Source: Corythucha ciliata (lineage: Eukaryota > Arthropoda > Insecta > Hemiptera > Tingidae). Taken from it: a stretch of 64,000 nucleotides of DNA. Under the pieces are notes generated by a model. It was not told the DNA's origin. It saw nothing but the letters and a program-made list of their open reading frames with translations, and did no database searches. Below, in pieces: positions 37,241 through 49,049 of the stretch. The position numbers and the translations under genes are program-made. The stretch spans positions 16,469,009 to 16,533,008 of the forward strand of contig CM075938.1 of NCBI GenBank assembly GCA_038030265.1, in the 5' to 3' direction. Position 1 is the first letter of the stretch, and the number at the start of each line of letters is the position of its first letter.

Positions 37241-39970
37241 GGCAAAAATGAGAAAATTGTTATCACGGTTTCTGCAGCCTTTTCCAAGACAGAAGTTGAG
37301 GAAAAGAGCAAAAGTATCATTCATGGAGCGAATTCGTCGCTTTTTTTCAGAAAAAAATGTGTTCAATAGGTCACAACGCGGCTGAATTGGACACAAAGGG
37401 CTCGCTCCTGGGTTCTGGAGGCAACTTTCTAGCTAAAATGAACAAAAAACACCAATTCACGGGTTTAGGGAAATCGTCGGTTTCGTGAGAAAAATGTTAA
37501 ACGAAACTCATTGGCGGTTTTTGAAGGCTCTTTCCTGTTAACTGAGAAAAAACGTTAATTTGCTGCTCTTGGAGCATGTCCACAGGTGAAATTGAGAAAA
37601 AAAAGTCTAATTCACAGCTAAAATTGAGTGCAACGCTTATTAATTAAGGCGGGGTTTCAGGCGGGTCTCCTCGACCCCTTCCCAGTCACCCCTCGCCTAA
37701 ACTTCGCACATAAATTTTGGCTCCATTTCTGCATCAATATTCGATTTCAACGTCTCATTTTAATCTTCAGGAAGTTCTACAGTGACGTTAGATCTTGCTT
37801 TTCCAGATTTCATCCCTAAAATTACCTTAAAACACATTCAAGTTGTAAAGTGATTTGGGGTTATTTTAGGGATAGAATTTGAAAAAGCAAGATCTAACGT
37901 CACTGTAGAACTTCCTGAAGATTAAAATGAGACGTTGAAATCGAATATTGACGCAGAAATGGAGCCAAAATTTATGTGCGAAGTTTAGGCGAGGGGTGAC
38001 TGGGAAGGGGTCGAGGAAACCCGCCTGAAACCCCCCCTTAAGGACCGAAATTGCGGAAAAAGTGTCATTCGAAGTTTCTCGGTGCAAATATCTTGCAAAT
38101 ATTGACAGGACGCGCTAATACCCGGTTTTTTTGGAGGTTCTCATGCGCGGCTGAGCGCTATAATTTCTGATTTCTGTAAGACATTGTAAAAAAAAAAAAG
38201 CGCTGATTAGATCAGGCATAGATAGTCACAGCGAGAAGTGCTAATTCGTCGCATCCGGAGGTATCTTCGTGGCTGAAATTGAGAGAACACGCCGACGTGC
38301 TGTTCTCGGGGCAAGTACGCAGCTAAAATTGATATAAAGTGTCATTTCACTGCTATCATTAAAAATAAAAACATAAATGCGTAGCTAAAAGTGAGATAAA
38401 ACGCTGATTCACGTTTTATTCGTGTAACATTTAGTTCAAAATTGACGTCACGGTTTGTTGAGTGCTTTTTAAAGTTAAATTTGAGAAAAGCGCTAATGTG
38501 CAGCTCTTGAAATTGGCAAAAAAACTCTAAAAAGCGGTTCTTGGGGACCGCTAAAATGGCGGAATAACAGTTATTTTTCAATTCAAAGACCCTTACGCGC
38601 CTAACATTTTGATATCATGCGAAATAGTGCTATAATTCGCAGCTAAAGCTAAATAAAAGCACTAATTTACGGTCAAAATGTGAAAAATTGCTAATTTGTG
38701 ATTCCCGGAGGCTCTTTCACAGGCAAAAAAACTGAATCCAGGTTTCTGCAGCTTCTTTCACTGCTAAATTTGAGAACAAGGGCTGATATCCCGTTTCTGT
38801 AGGTCATCACGCGTGTAAAATTGAGAAAGCGGTCCTATCCTGCAGTTTCTGTAGGCCCCTTCACGACTATAATTGTTTAAAATGCGCCCGTGTCATGTTG
38901 GGAAAAAGCGCTAGTAGTCTTAGCTGAAAATGACTAAAAACTCTAATGTGCTGTTCTTCGGGCAAGTCCGCGGCTAAAATTGGGAAATAGCGCAAATTCA
39001 AAGTTTCTGAAGGCAACTACAGCTACAGAGAAAAAATTTAATGTTAACGTGCTATTTGTTCATGGAAAAGGTCAGTGGTCAAAATAAAATAAAAAGTAAA
39101 CTCACGGTATCTGAAAGCAACCCCATGGAACTGTTAAGTTCTGGAAGAAACCTAAAGGCTGAAATCAATAAAAGTGCTAATCTTCCACGTTTGAAGAAAA
39201 ATTCGCGAATGAAGTTAACTAAAAAACCACCAACAAGCTGTTCTTGAGGCTATTTCGTGGCTAAAATTGAAAAAAAAAAAAAAAAACCTCTTATTCGCGG
39301 CCGAAATTGAGAAACATCGCTAATGTTCTCTATTGTTGAGAAAACTTTTGTGGATGAAATGGCGACGAGAAACGCTAATTTTCTGGGGGCGACTTTTGGG
39401 GGCATAAATAGAAATATAACAATAATTTGGAGCTAAAATCAGAAGTCATCAAGGCTAATTTTAAGAAAATCCGTTTATTCACGGCCAAGATTGAGAAAAA
39501 GCGCTTATTAATTCGCGGCTTCTGGAGGCTTTTTATAGCTCAAAACTCGAGGCATCGCGGCTAATGAAATTATTAAGAAAAAACGGACAGTCACGACTGA
39601 AAATGACAAAAATTATAATGTGTTGCTGGCGTCAAAAACTAAGGCAAAGCGCTTAAGCGGTGTTCTTAGGGTCTGACCGATGTTAAAATTGAATAAAAGT
39701 TCCAATTCGTGACTAAAATTTAAAAATATGTGAATTCGAAGTATCTTGAGGCAACTTTTACGCTGAAATGAATGAAAAACGTGAATTAGCTGTGCCCTTA
39801 TAAAAGGTTTAAAATTAACACTGACTCTTTAAAATTAACACTAACTAAAACTGACAGAAAACGTTGATGTGCTTTTCTTTGGGCACGTCCGCCCTCTAAA
39901 ATTGAGAGAAAGCGCAGAGACTCAATTACGGTTGGCTCCTTCACGTCAAAAACTGATAATAAGCGCTTAT
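37241..39970 (+). repeat. type B ~30-nt array with composite units
   Basis: Standard units alternate with longer ones in which GTTTCTGAAGGCAACTTCGCGG-like or TGTGCTGTTCTTGGGGCAAG-like inserts precede GCGGCTAAAATTGAGAAA. Interrupted by the TTAA foldback element at 37644-38041. Confidence 0.75.
37644..38041. mobile_element. TTAA-flanked foldback element with ~190 bp arms
   Basis: Two long arms (about 37648-37830 and 37860-38037) are near-identical inverted copies with a short unique centre. The ends are GGCGGGGTTTCAGGCGGGT and its inverted copy with one mismatch, flanked by TTAA on both sides, the target of piggyBac-type transposons. The mirrored translations seen on both strands (LLDPFPVTPRLNFAHKFW on + and FLDPFPVTPRLNFAHKFW on -) come from the two arms; whether they are coding is not supported. 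It is inserted inside a ~30-nt array. Confidence 0.75.
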
Positions 39971-40139
39971 GTGACAATCGTCGGGAAATTATGAGTCAGG
40001 GCAGTGGGGAGGGGGATCTGCGTGAAGCTCCTTGATGCTGAATTGACCTGATGATCTACGGCTCCTCATGGCTCAATGGCAGAGACCCTTAATTCCCTTC
40101 AGTCAACAAATTTAAATGTCCAAATTTTGATACAGCTAC

Positions 40140-40870
40140 TCAAATTTTCTGCGAGTCTGGGAATAGACAAGGATTTTTTTTTCTCCCAATACTAACACGT
40201 GAACATAGTGAAATCAGCCTTACTGAGGTTTGAAGGGGCCAAATTTACGAATAAATAGAATTTCTGAATAAACCAATCCTGTACAATTCGACCTTCGAAT
40301 GGCCCGCAAAATTATTTGGTTTTAAAAAAAGCAGAACCCTCGTTATTAGTTCAAATTTAACGGTTCGAGGAAGATTCGTAATTGGTAAGTCGGTTCAAGG
40401 CAAATTCATTTCCACAGGTCGATTTCCAGGCTTCATCGGGTGTGCATGGATGGATTTTGAAAAATCTACGTTGAATGAAGATGACGCAAATTAAGGAAAT
40501 TTATGAGTTCCCATCGATTCTCTACTCATAAAATCAATTTCGCGGCTTAATTCACTCAATGAAAAACCAATTTCACAGGTTTGGCTGTTAACAAAATCTA
40601 CTTCGCCCCTATAGCTATTGGAAAAACTATTCTTGCGGGATTTGGTAATTTAAAAAAAAAATTGCGCAGGTTTTGTTCTTCAAACAACAAAATTCGCGTG
40701 CTGGCTCACTAATAAATCAATTGTGCGCTTCTGTCTCCTTCTAAAACCCAATTTCGCGCTTCTGCGTCTCCTTCAAAAATCAAATTTCGTGTGTATGGAC
40801 GTTTCCAAAATTAATTTCTTAAATTTTTTCAAAAATCAATTTTAAAATAGTGAAGAAACGCCCAGAGTTT
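40140..40870 (+). repeat. type A ~30-nt array
   Basis: Units such as CCAATTTCACAGGTTTGGCT and CCCAATTTCGCGCTTCTGCG, forward orientation, between two type B arrays. Confidence 0.65.
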
Positions 40871-40929
40871 CGGGAAACAATGACCAAATGGTAGGGTTCC
40901 GCCGTGTAATTGGGCCGTGTAATTGGTAG

Positions 40930-42960
40930 TGTCCTGGAATATAAAAATTTTCGGCTAAAATTGAGAAAACACACTTCGCTAGGCCATCGAGCGCTTTAAT
41001 GTGCTGATCGTCGATGTGCTAACGCGGCAAAAACTTTGGAAAAAAGTGTTCCAAATTGAACTGCATAGGCAATGCGAATCATTTATAAGTGTAGTACGAA
41101 GCGGAAGGATGAGAACAAACGTAGGACTCACCAAGAGATCTTAAAACGGTCGTCGCGTTCCGGCCGGCGTTCAAACGTCTCTCGTAGGTAGCGTCTATCC
41201 GCGATTGATAAAATGTGAGGGGGGAGGAGGGGGAAAATTGTCTCCACCTCTTCAAGGAGTGATGAGAAGATGGGACAGGTTAGGGTCCGGAAGAGGGGGA
41301 TCAGCCGATTAGAACTGGTCAACGCTTTTTATTTTATTTTATTTTATTTTTTTAGGAGAACGGAACAAAAGAGCTAATATTCGTGGCTATAACTGCAAGA
41401 AAGCGCTGGTTCGTGGTCTCACGGTCCAATTTCAAGGCAAAAATTGTGAAAAAAACGATGATTCGCGGTATGTAGAGGCTAAAATGTAGAAATCAAAGCA
41501 CAAGTGTTGTTTTTAGGCCCAGCCTGCGGCTAAAAATTGGAAAAACGCTCTACTGATTCAAGGCTGTATAAATGAAAAAAATCGCAGCTAATATTGTCAA
41601 AAGAGGCGCTTTTTTAGGGTTAAAATTGGGCAAAAGTGGCAAATTCACGACTTAAATTACAAATGAAAATTCGCTTATACCTATATCACAATTAGCATAT
41701 AAAAAAGAGAATAGATACTAACTCACTGCAAAAGTAGCAGAAAACGCTATTTAACAGCTAAAATTGTGAAACATCGCTGCAAATGCCTAAAACCTCTAAA
41801 ATAGGATTCAATGAAAAAAATAACTAAATCGCACCTAAAATTGAGGAAACAAAAAACCGAAGCTTCTAACGGTTTCAAGGCTCAAACTGAAAAACAGTGA
41901 TAATCCATATAGCATGAAGAAAAAAAAAAAGAAAAATGCTAATTCGGGGCTAAAATATAAAAAACAGCGAGACTAAAATTGAAAAAATCAGTAATTAGCG
42001 CGGTCATAATTAAGACAAACTCTAATTTTCAACTCAAATTAAGAAAAAGTGTTAATTCCCAGCTAAAAATGAAAAAATGGCTAATCTACGGCTAAATTTG
42101 CTGAAAACGCCAATTCGTGGCTGAAATTCGCGAATTCATGGGCTAGAAGCGTTACTGGCGCTGATACAATTGAGAAAAAGCGCTAGTTCACGTCTAAACT
42201 TAAGGAGAATCACAAACTCACGGATAAAATTTTCCAACTTTAATACTCGCCTTTTAAATCGCCTTTTACTCGCCTTTTAAGGCTATAGAATTAAGAAGAA
42301 CGGCAAATTCATGACTATAAGTTAAATAAACACTGAGAAGAGGCAGTAGTCTACACATAGCTAAAAGTAAAACAAAATTTCTAATGCGGTGCTAAAATAG
42401 AAAAAAATTTACTAATTTGCGGCTTGAAAAAATCAATTTTTAGCCTGGTTAAAATTAGGAGAAAGGCTAATTTTCAGCCTAAATTGAGAAAAAAGCTAAT
42501 TCGCTGCTAAAAATGAAAAAAAAATGAAAAAAAATAAAATCGCCAGTTTACAGCTAAAATTGCGGAAAACGCCAATGGGTAAAATTGAGGAAAATTCCTA
42601 GTTGACGACCAAAAATGTGAAAAATTTCAATTCGCGTCAAAAATTGAAAATACGCGAATTCGTAGCTTCTGAAGGAAATTTTGAATTTAAAAATTGAGAA
42701 AAAGCTCCAATTTACGGCTATACATGTGGGAAAAAAAACCACTGACTTCAGGCTGAGAAAAATCACTAAACCATAGCGCAAGGTAAACAATAAAATGCGA
42801 TTTGTAGTAAAATTTGAAGAAAAAAATTTGCTATTTTGTGGTTAATATTGAGGAAAATACTAAAGAAAAACGCCAATTTTCAGCTCAAACTGGAAACAGT
42901 ACTAAATTTTTGGTAATAATATAGAACAAATTGCTAATTTGCTGCTAAAATAGAAAAAAC
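40930..42960 (+). repeat. type B ~30-nt array
   Basis: Around 50 or more degenerate GCTAAAATTGAGAAAA units. A 230 bp non-repeat insert sits at 41100-41335, containing a minus-strand open stretch with a donor-like CTTG/GTGAGTCC. Confidence 0.75.
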
Positions 42961-43039
42961 TAAACTTGGGGGGGCCTAATGGAAATTTCTGCCTCGGCCC
43001 CCGCCGATAGGTGCAGGTCCGCCAGTGCCAAAATGTCGC

Positions 43040-43340
43040 TAGTTTGGCACTCCCAGCACTGGTTTTGGTCTTTTCTTCATATTTCCAAATTTCGTGGATT
43101 TAACCCCCCCCCCTCCAGTGATATTGATGCGCAGCATAACCTTCTAAATATTCAGCTCAATTAACAACCAAACAAGTTTTGGAGCTCGGCTCTTCAGAAA
43201 ACCAATTTCGTAGGTTATTTTGCTCAATCAAACACTATAATTTCGTGGGTTGGCTCTTCAAAAATTCAATTTCGTGGCTTATTTACCCTAGTCGAAAGTC
43301 AATTTCATGGGTTTTGCTAATTTTAAACCAAATCAATTTA
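43040..43340 (+). repeat. type A remnant
   Basis: Four or five units such as CCAATTTCGTAGGTTATTTTG and CAATTTCGTGGCTTATTTAC. Confidence 0.55.
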
Positions 43341-43972
43341 AATTTTTAAAGGTTTTTTTAATTTGTTGAAAACAATGAATAATTTAGGGTTTTGTTCTTC
43401 TGTTAAATTAATGTGCTCAGTTCAACCAGTCGGTTGGTGACAGTTGGCGTTGAGGGTTTGTCGCGGGATGATTGATACCATGGAACTCTATATTGTTGCT
43501 CTTCTTGAAGAGCTGCTAGACAATCGGTCAATTAAGCCAATAAGGATAGAAAATGAGTGGGGTGAGCCCATGCCTACAGCTCATCGTCTTGTGAGAGGGC
43601 TTCAAGCTCTTTAAAAAGTGGTATGGACCTATATACGACAGTGAAATCAGGGCGGAACCCCTCGTTTACCGAGCAGAGATAGGGCTGTAAAAAAGGTCCA
43701 AAGGAGGTGAGTTGGTAATGGACGTGAAGTTGATCGATGCACCAGTCCGTGCTGTGAACGAACACTTATATTATTGTACCCCTAGAGGGCCTCATTCTCT
43801 AAAGAAATAGAAACTTTGCTTTGGTAGAAACATTGAAATCTCATTCATGAAATTAAGAAAACTGAACGGAAACATATTATTTTTGAAAAAAGCAATGATG
43901 AAAAAAATTAGTGAATAAGGCCCCTGAGCGGAAATCTCTATGAGGCTCCATAGTCTTTAAATAAACAAGAAG
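43341..43972. other. unclassified intergenic sequence
   Basis: No known domain in either strand's short ORFs. The piece GCGGAAATCTCTATGAGGC at about 43929 belongs to the CAGTGGCGGACC-type dispersed repeat. Confidence 0.3.
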
Positions 43973-44126
43973 CAGAGGCGTAGTGTTAGGGGGAGCAAGG
44001 TCATCGCCCACCCAATATTCCTACTGGGTAGGCAAAGGTACCTTTCCCGCCCCCCAGTATCTTCAGCTGATTTTCAACAATTTCGCCCATCAAACGGTGA
44101 CCGGCCGCGGCCGGCTACAAGTCTTA

Positions 44127-44387
44127 AGCGCCCCATACACTATGCGATTGCCTGCAGGCCGTCGCCTCAAGAGGCGACCGTCCGGCCAAAATCGACGGGC
44201 AACATACACTGTCAGTCAACGATCTCACGTCCGATCCTAGCCGGTCCTACGGCCACACGCCTTCAGTTTTCACGGACTACAGGTGGACTGCAGTCCATGG
44301 CCTTCAGATTAACTGAAAATGTGTGGGTAACCCCGATCGACGGCCTCACGATTGCCTACAGTTAAAACTGACAGTGTATGGGGCGCT
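44127..44387. mobile_element. MITE with AGCGCCCCATACACT ends and TTA duplication
   Basis: The left end AGCGCCCCATACACT and right end AGTGTATGGGGCGCT are perfect inverted copies, flanked on both sides by TTA. A 261 bp element with a 3 bp TWA-type target is typical of PIF/Harbinger-derived MITEs. The CpG-rich interior contains further short palindromes and no ORF. Confidence 0.7.
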
Positions 44388-44579
44388 TTAGAAAAAAATG
44401 CAAGTGCTAATTTAATTTTGCTGCCCCGTGCGGCTATCCCCCCCTCACAGCCGTTTTCTCCAATTCTTGTGGTGCCAAGCATATGTGTCAAGAGAATGGA
44501 TTAAACTACACATTTCTTCAACATGGCGGAAAAAACCCTCAGGATGACGGGAACCCCAGAAAGATGAATCTTGGCTGAC

Positions 44580-45290
44580 GTTAGCCGCAAAATTGCCACC
44601 TTTGGGAGCTGAATAATTAATTATTTCCCAAATTAAAAGTTTTCTGGCTTAATATTCGGGAATTTGAAGCTGCCAGATTGAAATTGTAATTTTGTTAACT
44701 CTAAATTTAAATTTTCTTGCTTCATTCTCGGGATTTTGAGTTTTGGGACTAAATTGTACGCATTCGCCAAAATGTGTGTTTCTCGTCATAATTTTCGCGA
44801 AATTGTAAGTTCCTGGACTATATTTTTCCGTAAAATAGCAATTTTCTGGGCCTTTTCTTTTAGGCTCAGACCCTGGGCAGCTGGCCATGACTATTAGGCA
44901 TGACGAATAGCCGCATGTTATTGTAACATTTAGAGTTGAGTATTTGTGAGTGTAAAGGGTTTGAGCGAAATTAAAAGTTTCTTGGTTGAATATTCGGGAA
45001 GTTGCAACTTTTCGGTCCTTACATATGCAAAATTGCAATTTCCTGATATTTATTTTCCCAAAGTTTGATTTTTGGGGCTAAGTATTCGCGAAATTGCGAA
45101 TACTTGTTCTGTTCTTTATTTTCGCGAATCGCAAGTTTCTGGATTCTTTTTAGTGATTGCGGAACCCGATTAAGCCGCAAAATGCTAACATTTGGGAGCT
45201 AAATATCCGCGAAATTGGAAGTCTCTTGGCTGAATATTCGGGAAATATAGCAATTTTCTTTTATCTTCTTTGCAGTACGCGGCTCCATCC
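44580..45290 (+). repeat. ~30-nt array, type D (GCGAAATTGCAAGTTTCTGGGCTAAATATTC)
   Basis: About 20 degenerate units of about 31 nt. The core CGCGAAATTG is the reverse complement of CAATTTCGCG, so it belongs to the same superfamily as types A and B. Confidence 0.7.
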
Positions 45291-45456
45291 AATTTTAAAT
45301 TTGGCCATTTTTGCCTAACACATCTTCTCGTATGGCTTAAGTGGGTGATTTTCAGGTCCATTTTTACCAGCCCCCAGCCAAAAAACGCCTCCATATTAGG
45401 GGTCGTCGGCGCCGCCGAAAATGGCTCGTTTGTGCCTTGTCGTTTGGGTTGAATAA

Positions 45457-45700
45457 AGGCCAGGTCACACCTATCATGCACGCTTCCGATCCGACACCGA
45501 TCATGCATGTCGGATCGGAGACTGTGGAAACCCTCGTAACGGTTAGACTATATTTGGGTTGGAAAGGCAATTTGAGAGGGCTGAGAAGCGTAATAGCCGT
45601 GAATTATTCGGTATTAACGCCTATTACGGTCCCCACACCTATCAAAAAATGCATGATCGGTGTCGGATCGGAAGCGTGCATGATAGGTGTGACCTGGCCT
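45457..45700. mobile_element. MITE with ~55 bp perfect inverted repeats and TAA duplication
   Basis: The ends start AGGCCAGGTCACACCTATCA and stay identical as inverted repeats for about 55 bp, through the CCGATCCGACACCGATCATG region. The element is flanked by TAA on both sides. The 244 bp length and 3 bp TWA target again suggest a Harbinger-type MITE. The perfect identity of the arms suggests it is young or conserved. Confidence 0.75.
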
Positions 45701-46919
45701 TAAAAAGGCTAATTCCCAGTTTCTGTAAGTCCTTAGGCGGTTAAAATTGAGAAGACACGCTAATTTGCTGTTCTTGGGGAAATTACGCGGCAAGATTTAA
45801 AAATGCTGATAATCTTGGCTAAAATTGCGAAAAAGCGCTCATTCGTGGCTAAAATTGAGAAAATGCGTCAATTCGTAGTTGCTGATGAAACTTCCTGGCC
45901 TTTGAGAAAAAAACTCTCTTGTGTTCGGGTTAATCTACGACTTAAATTAAGGCAAAGCGATGATTCACGGATAAAATTAAGAAGAAGCGATCATCCAGAA
46001 GTTTGGCTTAGGGAAAGTGCCAATCTTGCCATACGAATTTATATTGGAGGGAAAACAGCCAAATTGGCTTTAAAAGAGTTAAAGGCATGAACATTGAATT
46101 TAGGAAGCGCCAAAGCGCAATTGGTATTCAGAAAGAGCCACGAAATTTGGTTTTCTGGAAGAACCAAACCCTCAAATTTAGTTTTTTGGACAAGCAAAGG
46201 ATGATTAGGGGCTCAGAGAGATTTCGGCCCGGGCTTCGAGAGGTGTAGGTACGCCACTGCGATCCGAGTATTGGCCAATTCACCATAATGCTACGGCGAG
46301 ATGTGGCACAGCACTCTCGAGTCTCGGCTTTGTGTAGGTGTTCAACACGCGGCGAGGAGCCCGTCTATACGGGCTCGCGTAGTGCACAGCTCGATCAGGT
46401 TGTGTCGCATGAAATGGAAAAAAATAAATGTTTTCTTCATCTTCATCTCTTTCTTCTGGTTCAATTTGTCTTAGATATCTCCCTCCCTCGCCTGATTTTT
46501 TTTTTTTTTTTCAAATTTTGCCGCCCCTCAAAAATTTGTCGCCTGGGCTGTAGCCCTGGTAGGCCCCTGCCATGATCTGGCCTTGTCCGGGACTAGGACA
46601 ATACGAGACACCTGGGAGTGGGAAAGCTTTATCGATTTTCGTTGAAATTAATTATAAAACAAGCCTAATAGACGCCCCTTCTCACAGTTCGATTACCAGT
46701 TCAAATATGTGATGTTTGTTCTAACGTCTTGTGTTCAATTTTATTATATTTTGTTGTTCTTCAATTAGTTAAAATAGCAGTAATCACCCCCCCCCCCTTT
46801 ACCACACTGTCTGAATCTGGGCCCAACTAACTTTGCCCATCGCCCCCCCCCCCCAACGAAAACCTAAACTCTACGCCTCTGACTTGAAGTATAATGTTTA
46901 CGTAACATTAAATGATGGA

Positions 46920-47170
46920 TTTTTGTTAATAAGCCGTGAATTAGCACTTTCTCTAAATTTTATCCGAGAATTGCCGATTTTTCTCAATTTTTAACCACAA
47001 AGTAGCGTTTTTATCCCGTGAGTTAGTGATTTTTCCTAAAATTTTTAGACGCGACCGCGACGCGTTTAATCAGCAGTTTTTCTCAATTTTATCCGCGAAT
47101 GGGCGATTTTACTCAAGTTTAGTTGTGAAAAAGGGGTTTTTAATCCGGCGAATCAGCGATTTTGTTCCCT
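46920..47170 (-). repeat. type B remnant, reverse orientation
   Basis: Units such as TTTTTCTCAATTTTATCCGCGAAT just outside the right end of the hAT-like element. Confidence 0.6.
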
Positions 47171-47662
47171 CATTCTAGCCATCACGATTTACGTTTTTGT
47201 TTCAAGCATGGCACGAAGAGTGACACTTGTTGAAATATGGCAGTTAGAAGTTCTCAGATTCATGCGCGAAGAGTGTCACTTCTTGAAAGTGACGTCTTTC
47301 TCCACGTGGACGTTGCTGCACAATTATTTTTCGAATGGGAAAAAGTGACTTTCCATAGAAATGACAATGTTCCCATCTAGAAAAAATGCAAATGGCACTA
47401 TTTTGAGTAGTATTATCCGCTATGTGTCACTTTTCTTCAGGCAACAGAAATTTGTGCAGAGGAAAATACTATTTATTTTTTCTAGATCTAGTCAATGTAG
47501 TCTAGGAACGGATTTTCTGAACTTTTATTGGGTCAGCGTCTTCGAAATATCCGTTTCAGTCATTGTCATTGGTAGGTAACAACAAATTAGCCTAAACATA
47601 ACCCGAAGATCTCCTTATATTTTCGGTTATTACGCAGCTCTTCTGAGTCAACGTTTATTTCG
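47171..47662. other. possible 5' part of the decayed transposon at 47663
   Basis: GAAGAGTGACACTTGTTGAAA (47215) and GAAGAGTGTCACTTCTTGAAA (47267) are a direct pair, and GTGTCACTTTTCTTCAG occurs at 47423. These could be terminal or subterminal repeats of the element whose ORF follows. Confidence 0.3.
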
Positions 47663-49042
47663 ATGCATTCATCAAGGGCTAAAAGACTTGTGGAGGCTGC
47701 TCTTCTCAATGTACAAAATAAAAAGAGAGAGAGAGAAAAAAAAACAGATGAAAACCGCAGTTGTGAGGAAAACGTTGGTAGGACAAGATCGCCTCCGAAG
47801 TCCCCAATGCTTGAAAATATCAAAAATGTTCATAATGTAGCGTTTCATAGTGATAAAAGTGAAAGCACAGTAACTTCGGAGAGTGATGGAAAAGCTCATG
47901 TTCCCTACGTTAATCAGGATTCGAACGGAGCAGACAAAAGAATAGACCTGAGCCAGAATGAAAACGTGGAGAAAGCTGGTTCCTGCCAGACGACTATGGA
48001 GACAACGCTCTTGGCAACTGGATCGTTTCTTCATGCGCCGAAGGTATTCTACGACTTGAACGAGAGGGTGTGGAGACAGCACGACAGAGCATGATAATCA
48101 TAGCAAGGACCCCGATTTTGATGAAACAACACTATTTGCCAGCGATTGTTCCTCTGAGAGCGAGAGCTCTGTTCACGACTCACCTGTCATAGAAGCCACG
48201 GGGCCACCACCAAATTCTTTGGTCACAAAATGTGGGAATTCTGAGACGGAAAATAATGTTGAATTGCCACAAAATGCTGCGTGGAAATCTGAGCCCTCAA
48301 GTTCTGGACGACATCAAACTGAATCAAGCAATCAAGCTGTGACAATGAAGGGGAAAAAAAAGAGAGCCGATCCCGAAAAGTGGATAAAAAATGTTGCGAA
48401 ATTCCGACGAAATCACGGTCTACCGTATGTGAGTTCCTCAAAACATTAACCAGAAAAGCAAGGCAAATCGATGCTTGGGCCCTGTTCCCAAAAGTACATA
48501 CAAAAATGCTCAGACAAATTTACTCATGACGAGAGACAGGAAATATTGAACAAATTCTGGGCCCTTGAAGGTTTGGAGGCACAGCGATCGTTCTTGCTGA
48601 GCAGCATGAGGAAAATACCAACCAAACACGACTCCAGACACCGGCCACGTCGAGATAATCACGCTTTCTTCTTCAAGATCGCTGATCAGGACATTCGTGA
48701 GTGTAAGATTTTTTTAAAAAAAACACTCTGAACATCAGCAATAGACCAATAAGAACGGTGATTGCTAAAAGTGAGGGAGATGGCTTTCTTTGCCCAGATT
48801 TGAGAGGAAAGCATGGGCACCATAAAAGGATTGATCCAGGTCAAAAAGAAGATGCCAGAAACTTTATCGAAAAAATTCCAAGGATTGAAAGTCATTACCT
48901 TCGATCACAAACAACTAGGCAGTACATTGAAGGTGGTAAATCCTTGGCGGATATTTACCGCGACTACCGAAAGGACTGCAATGAGAAAAATATGTTACCT
49001 GTTACCGAAACGATGTTCAGCCGAATTTTCAACTATTCCTGA
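47663..49042 (+). pseudogene. decayed transposon ORF (multi-copy arthropod-type transposase N-terminal region)
   Basis: Four reading-frame pieces in the same direction (47663-48094, then another frame to 48449, 48471-48731, 48758-49042) join with at least three frameshifts into one protein-like sequence. It has a low-complexity acidic/serine start, a basic RADPEKWIKNVAKFRRNHGL box, CSDKFTHDERQEILNKFWAL, KFPxIESHYxR (here IPRIESHYLRSQTTRQYIEG) and SLADIYRDY. This arrangement is one I associate with anonymous transposase-like proteins found in many copies in arthropod genomes. The catalytic C-terminal half is missing; it ends at FSRIFN and runs into a ~30-nt repeat array. Family name uncertain. 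Confidence 0.6.
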
Positions 49043-49049
49043 AGTACTA

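Larger units (their letters stand above)
43973..46881. mobile_element. non-autonomous hAT-like DNA transposon, 2.9 kb
   Basis: Both ends carry CAGAGGCGTAG followed by GTT and AGG in inverted orientation (left CAGAGGCGTAGTGTTAGG, right end reverse complement CAGAGGCGTAGAGTTTAGG). The flanking 8-mers are ACAAGAAG and ACTTGAAG, 6 of 8 identical, fitting a decayed 8 bp target duplication of hAT type. The interior has no transposase ORF; it holds a ~30-nt repeat array and two smaller inverted-repeat elements (44127-44387, 45457-45700), which must be later insertions. Confidence 0.5.

Noticed and set aside
37628..38087. Two similar small proteins encoded on opposite strands
   Set aside because: They are the two arms of one foldback element; there is no independent evidence of coding.
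37241..39970. CRISPR-like array
   Set aside because: The ~30-nt periodicity is superficially similar, but there are no conserved repeats separated by unique spacers; the whole unit is degenerate and the DNA is animal.
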